Source of the DNA: Clavaria fumosa
Taxonomy: Eukaryota; Basidiomycota; Agaricomycetes; Agaricales; Clavariaceae
Direction of reading: 5' to 3'
DNA: 64,000 bases
Assembly (NCBI GenBank): GCA_951802425.1
Contig: OX637795.1
Span: forward strand, 4,320,501-4,384,500
In this document: in pieces, positions 1 through 9,140 of the stretch
Layout of the letters: every line of letters starts with the position of its first letter
How positions within the stretch are numbered: the stretch's first letter is position 1
The notes under the pieces: generated by a model
What the model was told of the DNA's origin: nothing
Seen by the model: the letters and a program-made list of their open reading frames with translations, nothing else
Database searches by the model: none
Program-made: the position numbers and the translations under genes

Positions 1-624
1 CAAATAGTGGAAAGTGAAATTATATATAGCAAACTTGCCAAAACTTTCCCATGCACGGACCTTGGGTCACGTGATTTTTCCCATGCCCTCCTCTTCTTGC
101 TGTTTGTACACGTTTGTAGTCACCGTCTGACGGTGACCTTCCGCATCCGGCCGTGAGGTCATGTGACTTTTCCCACGCTCTCCTCCTCTGTTTTTCCACA
201 ACTGCTCTTTTAGGATTCTTATGTAAGCGATCCTAACATGATCAGACAAAATATACACACTGAACTTCCAGGCTGTGACATCCACAGCATGTGGCTGCTT
301 CATAGAAGTCATTGCAGTTGGCATCAGGTGAGATGCATCGCATGGCCGAGAGCTTGTCATCCAATCATTTTTTCTCACATGTCCATAGCTACTACATCGC
401 CGAATCTGGGAACGTCATAGTGTGTTCACTTATGTAACCCAGTTGATACAAACAGAGCAAGGTGGGACAGGTCAGTGGACATGACATCTCGCAAATGGAC
501 ATCTACTAGCAGTTTACGGTGTGAGATTCATATCAACGTGAGTAACCTCCTGCCTGAGCCTTTGGGTCTTAGATAGGCTGCTTTATCCAGATGCATCACA
601 CTTTCCTAGATTCCAATTTCCAAC
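1..624. other. No gene recognised; left flank
   Basis: No reading frame here has recognisable protein character. A motif pair GTCACGTGATTTTTCCC (from about 66) and GTCATGTGACTTTTCCC (from about 158) forms an imperfect direct repeat around CACGTG/CATGTG cores, which could be a decayed repeat or regulatory sites. Confidence 0.4.
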
Positions 625-1028
625 ATGCCCTCTTTCAGTCCCTTTCCTCCTGACGACAGTAAGCGCCCTCACCGTCAGGTGGCTGCTGATTGGATTTCTC
701 CCACCCTGATCTGTTCGTCTCCGCCAGGTTCTATGAGCCGCGTCCGGAGCTGCAAGTGCGGTTGCAGGAGCTGGCGAACAAGCTCACGTTCAGCGTACCA
801 GTGCTTGGATACGCGGTGCGGTGGCGGGGGTGCTGGGCGCGTTTTCGGGTCGGGGGCATGCACACACCGCTGCGTGGGGGCTGCGTGTCTTCACCGCGCC
901 CACACTGTCGCCGTCCGCCCCCTGGGGCTGGGGCGCAGCTGCGCTCGCTGTTAGTGGCACCCTCCTCGCGAGCACTGCCGTTGGGGTGGCCTACCAGAAA
1001 TGCACGGACCTCACGTCGGGATATGGCT
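625..1028 (+). pseudogene. Possible host exon fragment interrupted by the copia element
   Basis: A stretch from about 728 reads as plausible protein (FYEPRPELQVRLQELANK, then a hydrophobic glycine/alanine-rich segment ending GVAYQKCTDLTSGYGWI). It is preceded by an intron-like GT-AG segment at 679-727. One reading-frame change lies near 815, so the gene is probably already decayed. The copia target duplication GGATC falls at the end of this frame, and the flank after the element (5668 on) continues the same frame for a short distance before becoming C-rich low-complexity DNA. The hydrophobic part could be a membrane segment. I do not recognise the family and the exon boundaries are uncertain. 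Confidence 0.3.
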
Positions 1029-1033
1029 GGATC

Positions 1034-1264
1034 TGTTGGTAATCACCCGGACAGATTACGTAATGATGCGCCTATTTAGGAGCGACCGGAACTCTGCCAC
1101 AGCTCAGTCTTACATTTGACTGGGCTGTGAGTAATTTCCTTTTTAACTTCGCACTAGTACTTTTCTGATGCCCTAGGGTAGAACGGACTATCCCTAGGTA
1201 CTACTGCAATACGACAGTCTTACATTTGACTGGGCTAACGGACTATCCCTAGTTTTTTTCAATA
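1034..1264 (+). repeat. 5' LTR of copia element
   Basis: 231 bp, starting TGTTGG and ending AATA (TG...TA rather than TG...CA). It contains an internal repeat of GACAGTCTTACATTTGACTG-like sequence and of CTATCCCTAG. The Gag ATG lies 4 bp after the end. Confidence 0.93.
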
Positions 1265-1268
1265 GATT

Positions 1269-2336
1269 ATGAGATTCGTTGCACAAACCGACAACATGAC
1301 TGCCAACACCTCCACCAACGCCATGGCCGTGCCCCGACTCCGCGATGACGGAGCAAACTGGGCCGATTACGAGTCAAAAGCTCGAACCGCTATGGGGGCT
1401 AGAGGACTGATCAGGCATCGTGACGGCACTGCGCGAAAACCGGTTGCTTACCCTGAACTTGAAGGAATCCTGATGAAGGCTCCGGGAGTTAAAGCAACTG
1501 ATGAAGATCTGGAAGAAAAAGAACGTAAATTTGACGAATACGAGCAAAAGGAATACAGTGTGCAACATATTTTGCTCACCACAGTGTCCCCGCGTCTCTC
1601 TACGATCATCAAGTCCATGTCAGCAGCACAGATGTGGACTGCTATCCGCCTGGACACTACGAAGAAAAGCCAACTTCACAAAGTTGACACGCGTCGCAGG
1701 CTGCAGTCCATGCTCTGCAACGAGGACAGCGACATTAAAGCTCACCTCAATGCAATGTTAAAGATCCGAGAGGAGCTGGACGGTATAGGCGCGTCAGTCG
1801 CCGACAAGGACTTCGCAAATATGATTCTTACGTCCTTGCCGCCGAGCTACCGCTCTCTTCTTCACTCAATAACACATGCCGCCAGCTTGTCTGGTGCGGA
1901 CATATCTCCGAACGACCTTATGCGCATTGTCCTCGAAGAGGCAAGACAACGCGAGCTGGCAAATCAGGCTTCCAAGTCCGGCGACGCAGCCCTTCTCGTC
2001 AAAAAGGGGAGAGGCCGCAAAGGCAATTCGGACGAGTCAGCTACGAAAACGCCATGTACGAATTGCAAACGTACCAACCACAAGACCGAGAACTGCTACG
2101 CCGACGGCGGAGCAAAACAGGGCCAAGCCCCTTGGCAAAAGAAAAAGGAAAAGGATAAAGCCAACGCAGCAGCTGCGTCGACCAAGGAGAAAGATAAAAG
2201 CGAGGAGTACCTTGCGTTTACTTGCCTAGGGGACCAGTATGACCACATGGCGGCCATGTTTCCAGGTAAAAACCGCGACATAATACTTGACAGCGGCGCG
2301 ACGGCGCATTTCGACGGCGCATTTCGGTCCGGATAA
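1269..2336 (+). CDS. Copia Gag with zinc knuckle and start of protease
   Basis: 355 residues. This is the nucleocapsid/capsid polyprotein that packages element RNA in cytoplasmic virus-like particles. The body is of the UBN2-type copia Gag kind. A zinc knuckle C-x2-C-x4-H-x4-C (CTNCKRTNHKTENC) lies at about residues 260-273, followed by a lysine-rich stretch. The frame then enters the aspartic protease, with the catalytic DSGAT near residues 342-346, and stops shortly after because of the 13-bp duplication at 2300-2325. The ATG at 1269 is the first in the frame and lies 4 bp after the LTR; a second ATG follows at 1296. Known from the family: Gag and Pol are usually one frame in copia elements, so the stop is most likely damage and not a regulatory frameshift. 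Confidence 0.88.
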   Translation: MRFVAQTDNMTANTSTNAMAVPRLRDDGANWADYESKARTAMGARGLIRHRDGTARKPVAYPELEGILMKAPGVKATDEDLEEKERKFDEYEQKEYSVQHILLTTVSPRLSTIIKSMSAAQMWTAIRLDTTKKSQLHKVDTRRRLQSMLCNEDSDIKAHLNAMLKIREELDGIGASVADKDFANMILTSLPPSYRSLLHSITHAASLSGADISPNDLMRIVLEEARQRELANQASKSGDAALLVKKGRGRKGNSDESATKTPCTNCKRTNHKTENCYADGGAKQGQAPWQKKKEKDKANAAAASTKEKDKSEEYLAFTCLGDQYDHMAAMFPGKNRDIILDSGATAHFDGAFRSG

Positions 2337-5300
2337 GTCTATGTTCGTGAACTACTCATCTACAACCCCGACTCCAGTCACTGCTGCTGACGGCCGCGAG
2401 CTCAACGCCATCGGTCGCAGCGACGTTGTTCTACAGACCCTGAATGGTGACCGTGTAAGCACATTAAGACTAAAAAATGTCGCGCACGCACCTAGCATGG
2501 CTTTCACCCTGGTGTCCCTCGGAAAACTCGACGACGCAGGTTACACCGCTCATTTCACCAACAACCTGTGCCTGGTAAAGGACAAACAGGGGAACACCCT
2601 GGCCCACATCCCGAAAGTAAACGGGCTCTACCGCATAAAACCGTTACCGCTTGAAGCACACATAGCAAAGAAGTCCAGGACACTCACCTTGTTCGAAGCA
2701 CACCGTCTTCTCGGCCATATCCATTACGCCGCAGTTAAACATGCTATATCGACTGGGAAAGTCCGCGGAATCCACCTTGACAACTCGTCAGAGGAAGTGT
2801 TCTGCGAAGCGTGCGCACAGGCAAAACCTCACCGCCTGCCATTCCCCGAGAAAGCAACAAACAGAGCGGCGACATACGGTGAACGCATCCACGCAGACGT
2901 GTGGGGTCCCGCGTCTACCGCAACGATAGGCGGCAGCCGCTACACCGTCGATTTTGTCGACGATGCGACTCGTTGGACGGAAATTTTTCCCCTGCATAAG
3001 AAGTCAGATGCTTTTGATGCCTACAAGGCCCTGGAAGCCCAAATAAATACTCACGAGAACGTAAAGATAAAGTTCCTACGCTCGGACCGAGGTGGCGAAT
3101 TCAACAGTGATCTGTTCTCAGATCATTTAGCTGCAAAAGGGACGAAGCGAGAGCTCACGACTCACGACACACACGAACAGGTAGGAGTCGTCGAGAGGTG
3201 GAATCGAACGAAAGCGGAGCTCGCAAGAGCCATGCTTATTGATTCAAAACTGCCAAAGTTTCTATGGGGCGAAGCAATGAACCACGCGGCATGGATAAAG
3301 AATCGATCACCCACCCGCGCGCTCGATGGCCAAACCCCGTTCAACGCCCGGTATGCTAGACACCCCGACCTCTCAAAACTTGTCCCGTTTGGGACGCAAG
3401 CTTGGGCCAAGGTTGTCGACGCTGGAAAACTCGAACGCCGAGCCCGCATGGGCCACTTCATCGGCATTGATTCGACCAGCACCGGTTACAGGATTTATTT
3501 CCCTGACAAAAAACAAATTAGGATCGAGCGTGAAGTCGTTTTCAACTTGGACGAAACGGCTGACCCTATTGCTTGGACTGGCGAAGTGCCGTCTGGGGGG
3601 AGGATGACTAAGTTCATCCGGCACCCCGCCGTCAAATCCGAACCGCCTAACGACCCCCAGACCGACGACGATCAGTTGCTCGAAAACCAGCTACACGAAA
3701 ACGACGATCCCACCGATGGATCACCACCCCCCGACGAACCCTCTCGCGGCCGCATCCGTCCTGAACCGGGCTTCTACAAGATCCTCGCTGGCTACCCACC
3801 ACGCGGAACTGCTGCGAACGTTACTCACATCGAAAACGACGACCACTCACCTCTATTTGCTCTCCACGCTGGGCTAATCGGCATCGAGCCACGCACAATC
3901 GCGCAAGCTCTCTCCGGTCCAGATGCCACCCACTGGAAGAAAGCTTATCAGGCTGAGTTGGACCAATTGAACCGCGTACGTACCTGGGACATTGTCCAAT
4001 GCCCCGCAGCCAAGCCAGTCATCCCGTGCGGTTACGTTTTCAGGGTGAAGCTTGGACCAAAGGGCGAAATCCTGAAGTACAAAGCGCGTGTCGTCGCAGG
4101 CGGACACAAACAAACCAAAGGCACAGACTATAACGAAACCTTCGCCGCAGCGGCGAAGATCGCCTCGATCCGAGTCTTGCTGGCGCTGGCAGCTCAACGA
4201 AATTGGGAGATTGATCAAGTTGATGTTGTAGGGGCTTACCTCAATGCAGAGCTCGAGGAAGAAGTCTATATGGAGCCTCCGCACGGCGTGTTGAGCGAGA
4301 AGGAGCGGGGCATGGTGTGCAGGCTGCGAAAAGGCCTATATGGATTGAAACAGGCCGGACGCATGTGGTACCGCATGATGGCAGCGACCTTTATATCGCT
4401 CGGTTTTGCCGTCTCCAAACTCGACCAATCAGCGTTTATTAGAACAAAAGGAGATCAGAACGTACATGTCACGGTTTCCACGGACGACATGGTCGTGATG
4501 GGAAACACGCGGACAGCTGTCGACCTTGTGAAGGCCGAATTACGCAAGTCCTTCGAGATAACGGACCAGGGCAAATTGTCATGGCTGTTGGGGTTCGAGG
4601 TTAAGCGAGACAGAGCGGCAAGAACCATAGCGTTGAACCAGCGTGCTTACCTCGAGGTACTCGCGAAGCGTTTCGGTTTGGAGGATGGACACCCCGTCTA
4701 CACCCCGATGGACCCCGGCGAGGTCCTGTCTAAGGATCAATGCCCTGTGGAGCCGATTAACGTGCCTTATCAGGAGGCATGCGGTGGTGCGCTCTGGCCA
4801 GCGGTAATCACGCGGCCCGATATCCAGTTGGCGATCGGAATCTTGTCGCAATTCACGATGAACCCCCCACGCGCTCACTGGGAGGCATTGAAGCGGTTAA
4901 TTAAATACCTGAATACCACCAAAGACCTCTGGCTCACGTTGGGAGGCGCTGGGACAGCGCCGGAAGTCTTTTCCGATGCAGATTGGGCGTCGCAACCGGA
5001 TCGACACTCGATATCGGGTTTCGTGGTCCGAATTGGATGCGGCGCAGTCAGTTGGTCATCGAAGAGGCAAACTTTGGTCGCGCAGTCAAGCACCGAGGCG
5101 GAGTACATCACAGCCGCGACGGCTGCGAGGGAGATCTTCTGGCTGAGGACGTTCCTCGCCAAGGTGGGAGTCAGCGAACCAGGGGCGACGAGGCTGTGGC
5201 TTGACAACATGTCAACGATCGCGATAACAAAGAATAACAAGTTCCACGCACGCACCAAACATATCGACATCCGGCACCATTTCATTCGCGAGGCGGTCGA

Positions 5301-5424
5301 GAGCGGAACGATAGGCGTGGAGTATGTGCTGACGGGAGAGAATGTTGCCGACGGCCTGACAAAGCCGCTTCCGCGTCCCGCTTTTGAGGTGTTCGTTAGG
5401 GAACTCGCGCTCCTGCCCGTTTGA
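2287..5424 (+). CDS. Copia Pol: protease rest, integrase, reverse transcriptase, RNase H
   Basis: The frame runs about 1045 codons to the stop at 5422-5424 and lies +1 relative to Gag. The order is: protease remainder; GAG-pre-integrase zinc region (HRLLGH...CEACAQAK, about residues 138-180); integrase core with catalytic D (ADVWGP), D (RSDRGGEF) and E (VVERWNR); RVT_2 reverse transcriptase beginning near WKKAYQAELDQL, with VDVVGAYLNA and GLYGLKQAGR; RNase H with SDADWAS, SSTEAEY and TKHIDIRHHFIRE. The active-site box is STDD in place of the usual YVDD; both aspartates are kept. The frame has no internal stop, fitting a young copy. Expression would need Gag-Pol continuity, which the duplication breaks. 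Confidence 0.92.
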   Translation: MTAARRRISTAHFGPDKSMFVNYSSTTPTPVTAADGRELNAIGRSDVVLQTLNGDRVSTLRLKNVAHAPSMAFTLVSLGKLDDAGYTAHFTNNLCLVKDKQGNTLAHIPKVNGLYRIKPLPLEAHIAKKSRTLTLFEAHRLLGHIHYAAVKHAISTGKVRGIHLDNSSEEVFCEACAQAKPHRLPFPEKATNRAATYGERIHADVWGPASTATIGGSRYTVDFVDDATRWTEIFPLHKKSDAFDAYKALEAQINTHENVKIKFLRSDRGGEFNSDLFSDHLAAKGTKRELTTHDTHEQVGVVERWNRTKAELARAMLIDSKLPKFLWGEAMNHAAWIKNRSPTRALDGQTPFNARYARHPDLSKLVPFGTQAWAKVVDAGKLERRARMGHFIGIDSTSTGYRIYFPDKKQIRIEREVVFNLDETADPIAWTGEVPSGGRMTKFIRHPAVKSEPPNDPQTDDDQLLENQLHENDDPTDGSPPPDEPSRGRIRPEPGFYKILAGYPPRGTAANVTHIENDDHSPLFALHAGLIGIEPRTIAQALSGPDATHWKKAYQAELDQLNRVRTWDIVQCPAAKPVIPCGYVFRVKLGPKGEILKYKARVVAGGHKQTKGTDYNETFAAAAKIASIRVLLALAAQRNWEIDQVDVVGAYLNAELEEEVYMEPPHGVLSEKERGMVCRLRKGLYGLKQAGRMWYRMMAATFISLGFAVSKLDQSAFIRTKGDQNVHVTVSTDDMVVMGNTRTAVDLVKAELRKSFEITDQGKLSWLLGFEVKRDRAARTIALNQRAYLEVLAKRFGLEDGHPVYTPMDPGEVLSKDQCPVEPINVPYQEACGGALWPAVITRPDIQLAIGILSQFTMNPPRAHWEALKRLIKYLNTTKDLWLTLGGAGTAPEVFSDADWASQPDRHSISGFVVRIGCGAVSWSSKRQTLVAQSSTEAEYITAATAAREIFWLRTFLAKVGVSEPGATRLWLDNMSTIAITKNNKFHARTKHIDIRHHFIREAVESGTIGVEYVLTGENVADGLTKPLPRPAFEVFVRELALLPV
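2300..2325 (+). repeat. 13-bp perfect tandem duplication that breaks gag-pol
   Basis: GACGGCGCATTTC occurs at 2300-2312 and again at 2313-2325, just after the protease DSGAT codons. Thirteen is not a multiple of three, so the second copy shifts the frame and accounts exactly for the gag/pol discontinuity. Confidence 0.9.
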
Positions 5425-5431
5425 GAGGGAG
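5423..5431 (+). other. Polypurine tract of copia element
   Basis: GAGAGGGAG directly abuts the 3' LTR, as expected for the plus-strand priming site. Confidence 0.8.
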
Positions 5432-5662
5432 TGTTGGTAATCACCCGGACAGATTACGTAATGATGCGCCTATTTAGGAGCGACCGGAACTCTGCCACAG
5501 CTCAGTCTTACATTTGACTGGGCTGTGAGTAATTTCCTTTTTAACTTCGCACTAGTACTTTTCTGATGCCCTAGGGTAGAACGGACTATCCCTAGGTACT
5601 ACTGCAATACGACAGTCTTACATTTGACTGGGCTAATGGACTATCCCTAGTTTTTTTCAATA
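5432..5662 (+). repeat. 3' LTR of copia element
   Basis: 231 bp, identical to the 5' LTR except T for C at 5637 (a CpG site). It is followed by the target duplication GGATC. Confidence 0.93.
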
Positions 5663-5667
5663 GGATC

Positions 5668-6455
5668 ACGGACCAAGTACGTCGGCCTCCTCTGCCTCCT
5701 GCCTCCTGCTCACCTCCTGCCTGCCTCCTCCCCCTCTGCCTGCCCCCTCTGCCCGCTTTCTTTGCACCTCCCCCTCCCCTGCCTCAGCCTCTCGCCTCCC
5801 GCCCCCTGCCTAAACCGGACTGTGGCAACACTACTCCTCACCAGCGTATCGGCAAGAGTAACAATGGTGCAGCAACAGCAGCAGCGACAACGGCGGAGGT
5901 GGTGGCAGTGGCAACAGCGGCAGGGGTAACAGTGGCGGCAAAGCAACAGCGGCAACAGCGGCGGCGGCAATAGTGGCGGCGGTGGCGGTGACGGTGGCAG
6001 AAGCAACAGCGGTGGCGGCAGCCGCAGCCGCAACAGCAGAGCAACAGTGGCGGCAACAAGCAGCAGCGGCAGCGACGAGCAGCAGCAAAAGCAACAGTGG
6101 CGGCGGCGACAAGTGGTGGGAGCGGCGACAGGCAACAACAGCGGCGACAGGCAACAACAGTGGCGACAAGCAACAGCGGCAGCGACGAGCAGCAGCAGCG
6201 GCGACAAAAGCAACAGCGGCCAGGGTGACGAGCGGTGGTGGCGGCAACGAGTAACAGTGGCGGCGACAAGCAGCGGCGGCAGCGATGAGCAGCGGCAGCG
6301 GCAGAAACAGCAACAGCGGCGCTGGCGACGAGCGCTGGTGGCGGCGACGAGTGGTGGCGGCGGCAAAAGCAACAGCGGCGGCGGCGACAAGTGGTGGCAG
6401 CAGCAAAAGCAACAGTGACGGCGGCGACAAGCGGTGGCAGCGGCGACGAGCAACA
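5668..6455. repeat. C-rich tract and GC-rich triplet array
   Basis: 5690-5810 is a CCTCC/CTGCC-rich tract. From about 5870 to 6455 an irregular array of AGC, GGC, AAC and GAC triplets (for example GGCGGCAACAGC) fills the region. It has almost no stop codons in several frames, so it yields long meaningless reading frames on both strands. Similar arrays occur at 18.9-19.5 kb and 27.9-28.6 kb. Confidence 0.8.
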
Positions 6456-8042
6456 TATTCGACTCGAGTTCCCTGGTTGAGATACCTGAGGACATACCTG
6501 ACATATCTACCACCCCCTTCGCTGTTGCCCACTGCGCATGCTTCGACTCCGATATCCGTAAGTCACATTTTCTGGTTGCTTTTATGAATTTGTTCTGAGG
6601 GAATATCCAGATACCTCCTCATTTGATCCCATTGCCAGATTCGACACTACCGTCAATACCAACCTCACGATCGATGAGCGTCAGCCTCAGTACACCTCAT
6701 GGTGATGCTATATCCACTCGTTCGGGTTTGGAAGCTATTTCTGTCATCTCTCCGCAACGGAGCGAAATCCTCAGCCGTGACATCAATATGCTCCTGCAGC
6801 ACCTTCATGGGATTTACCAATCCAGAGGGGCGGAGAACAGGGAGCTTGCGGATCATGTCCGTGCCCTACGGAGTGAACTGGGCGACCTGGCAGATTGGCT
6901 TCGCGCTCGTGACATTCCACCTCCCATTCCACCCAAAAAAGACGTGGGTATTGATAGGATCAGTGTTGCATCCTCGGAGCGACTGGTGGTACCTCGCGCG
7001 ACGGAGCCCATTCCTTTGTCGCCACCACCATCGGCAGCTCCGGCTCCTGGTTCTCCCAGTTCGATATCATCTGGCATGTCATTCCTTTCATCGCGTCATT
7101 CTGATGATTTATCATTGTTGGAGTCGGAGACGTATCCCCTGCCTGCATCCCCACCGTGGGATTCTGATCCAAGCTTACCTTCGTCCCCCCCCCAAGTCCG
7201 CACTCTATGGCATCAACGCGTTCTCTCGAGGAACAAGCACGCCCACTCCTGCGCAGATTCCCCGCGCACCTTTTTTTCCTGTACCTTTGCTCCCCCTACC
7301 TGACACGGCGCATATTCGGTCTGAAGTACCCTCACCAACTGCTTCCCCCGTCTCATCAGCTGGTACGGTTCGAGCTCGAGCCGGCCCGTCTCTCGCGGAT
7401 CATGGTGGTCTCCTAGGCGCTCTCAGGGGTCAAACCCAAGGTTTGCAGGACGGACAGTATGACGTCAACCAAAAGCTTGACGATCTCCTGGGCCGACGCA
7501 TTTCGCCCCCGGAAAACGCAGGACTCAACCGCAAGATGGACCGCCTCGATGATCTGTTGCGAAGGGTGATCCAACAAACGCAACCTCGTTCAGGAGAATT
7601 CCCAGATACATATCACAGTTCCGAACCTGAGATAGAAGATATCGAAAGTATCCGATGTAGATGGGCTCACCTCATGCCTCAACGAGGAGCACAACAACCG
7701 CTCCAACCCACACCTGTTCGACCTGGGCCAAACATCAATGAAATGGTTGCGGATATGCTAGCTGCGGGTCCTCAGGCAACTCCTGGAGATGTCGAACAGC
7801 CCCCTTCGACCACGCCTCTCGTCCATCGGCCTCACGTCCCGGACCACAGAGATAGCATACTCGAGCTATTGCATACCCCACCCCGACCACACACCGTTGA
7901 ACCTGTGGGATTCACTGAGAGAGACCAACCGGCTAGCAGGCCCCCGGGTCAACGAGGGCCAGAAGCAGGGATGCCTCAACCGAGAGATCAGGGGGCAGTG
8001 TCTCAGGATGCCCTACTAGCAGATCGTCGCCGGCTCCGTTGA
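6455..8042 (+). pseudogene. Truncated mushroom hypothetical gene (Ser/Pro-rich, coiled coil)
   Basis: Two exons can be read: one ending at 6557, an intron 6558-6610 (53 nt, GTAAGT...CAG), then 6611-8042. The protein has a Ser/Pro-rich start, a segment ISPQRSEILSRDINMLLQHL that looks helical or coiled, PPPIPPKK, a motif RHSDDLSLLESE, and a second helical part with KLDDLLGRR and MDRLDDLLRRV. I recall this pattern from a repeated family of uncharacterised Agaricomycete proteins, but cannot name a function. The 5' end is cut off by the triplet array. The frame changes at a run of nine C residues (7185-7193), which could be a mutation or a homopolymer error. Confidence 0.55.
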
Positions 8043-9140
8043 CCGACAATCTGGGATCGATCATCTGTGTCTCATTCTCAATAGATGGCTCCAGGTTGGT
8101 CTATGGTGTGGCAATCGGAGTGGCTATGATAGATGTTGGGAACAAGACGCAGACTTTAGTTTCCGACGTGGGCGGGGCTGCTTGCGTGGCGTGGTCATCA
8201 AATGAGCTGCTTGCGTTTGCGTGCGGCGCTGTCGTCTATGTCGCGCCAGGCGATGGGCACCTACGGACCAAGTTGGAAGCCCCGTACGAGTGGCGAGGTC
8301 AGCAATACACTCCGGCTCCGGTGACGGCCCTCACTTTCTCATCCGATGGCTCCTTGATTATTTCGGGCCATACCGGTAGTTACACGACGAACACGCTTGC
8401 GTGCCCCGTCACTCAGATTGGGAACCGGTTCGTGTCCGGTTCCAATGACTGCTCGACACGAATGTGGGATCTCGAGCTGGCTTTGCGCGAGAGCAAATTC
8501 GAGACGCACACATCCCAGGTCTATGCGCTGACATTTTCGCCTCATGGCCAATATGTTATCTCAGGGTCCCATGACTTTACGGTGAGACTCTGGGACGGAA
8601 ACACTGGTGCTGCGCTGGCTACGTTAACAGATCACACATCCTGGGTCCTCAACGCCTCCTTCTCGCTAGACTCGAAATCCTTCGTGTCCTGTAGTGTGGG
8701 CGGATCAGTTATAGTTTGGGATACGGAAACGCGGGAGCCCAAGCCGGAGCTAGAGACCGAGAGAGACGCCTACGTGGTCATGTTTTCGCACGGGCATCCC
8801 CAACTCCTTGCTGCTGGTGATGACACGGGTTTGTATGTGTGGGACATCTCTGAGGAGGAACCCAAGGAACTCCTCAATCAGACGCTTGACCATCGCGTCT
8901 ACCAGTTGTGCTTCTCAGCGGACGACAGCGTCATCGCGTGTTGGGTCGATTCACAAACTGTGTACGTCATTAATATCAAGACTGAAGACCAGTCGTGGCA
9001 AGTGTCCAGCACTCAGCACTCCTAGTTGGTGCACTGTTATTGCTTTCTTCGAAGATGGCACCCGCATCATGGCATTCGCCAAGCCGAACACGTATATCCA
9101 CAGCGTCCAGAGCGGGGAGCCGTTGATGACCACCAAATGC
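8041..9140 (+). pseudogene. WD40-repeat protein, 5' part, cut by the KDZ transposon
   Basis: The frame gives several WD40 blades: CVSFSIDGSRLVYG, ALTFSSDGSLIISG, NRFVSGSNDCSTRMWDLE, ALTFSPHGQYVISGSHDFTVRLWD, SFVSCSVGGSVIVWDTE, LLAAGDDTGLYVWD and QLCFSADDSVIACW. The first frame stops at about 9025. The next blade continues in another frame (IAFFEDGTRIMAFA...YIHSVQSGEPLMTTK), so one frameshift lies near 9010-9030. The sequence is then broken at 9140 by the inverted terminus of the KDZ element, and the matching end of the gene lies at 33325-33632. Proteins of this kind are scaffolds or, in mushrooms, often the C-terminal part of NACHT/STAND proteins. No NACHT domain is visible here. There is no convincing ATG before the first blade. 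Confidence 0.7.

Larger units (their letters stand above)
1034..5662 (+). mobile_element. Ty1/copia LTR retrotransposon, young, GGATC target duplication
   Basis: This 4.6-kb element has 231-bp LTRs at both ends, a 5-bp target duplication GGATC at 1029-1033 and 5663-5667, and a polypurine tract directly before the 3' LTR. The internal gene order is Gag, protease, integrase, reverse transcriptase, RNase H, which defines Ty1/copia (Pseudoviridae type). The LTRs differ at one base (C at 1239, T at 5637, in a CG context), so insertion was recent. The coding region is open except for one frame break at the protease caused by a 13-bp tandem duplication. No clear tRNA primer-binding site could be named just after 1264. 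Confidence 0.95.

Noticed and set aside
1034..1264. LTR might end CA at 1261 instead of TA at 1264
   Set aside because: The 231-bp limit gives a perfect 5-bp GGATC target duplication, which the shorter LTR does not.
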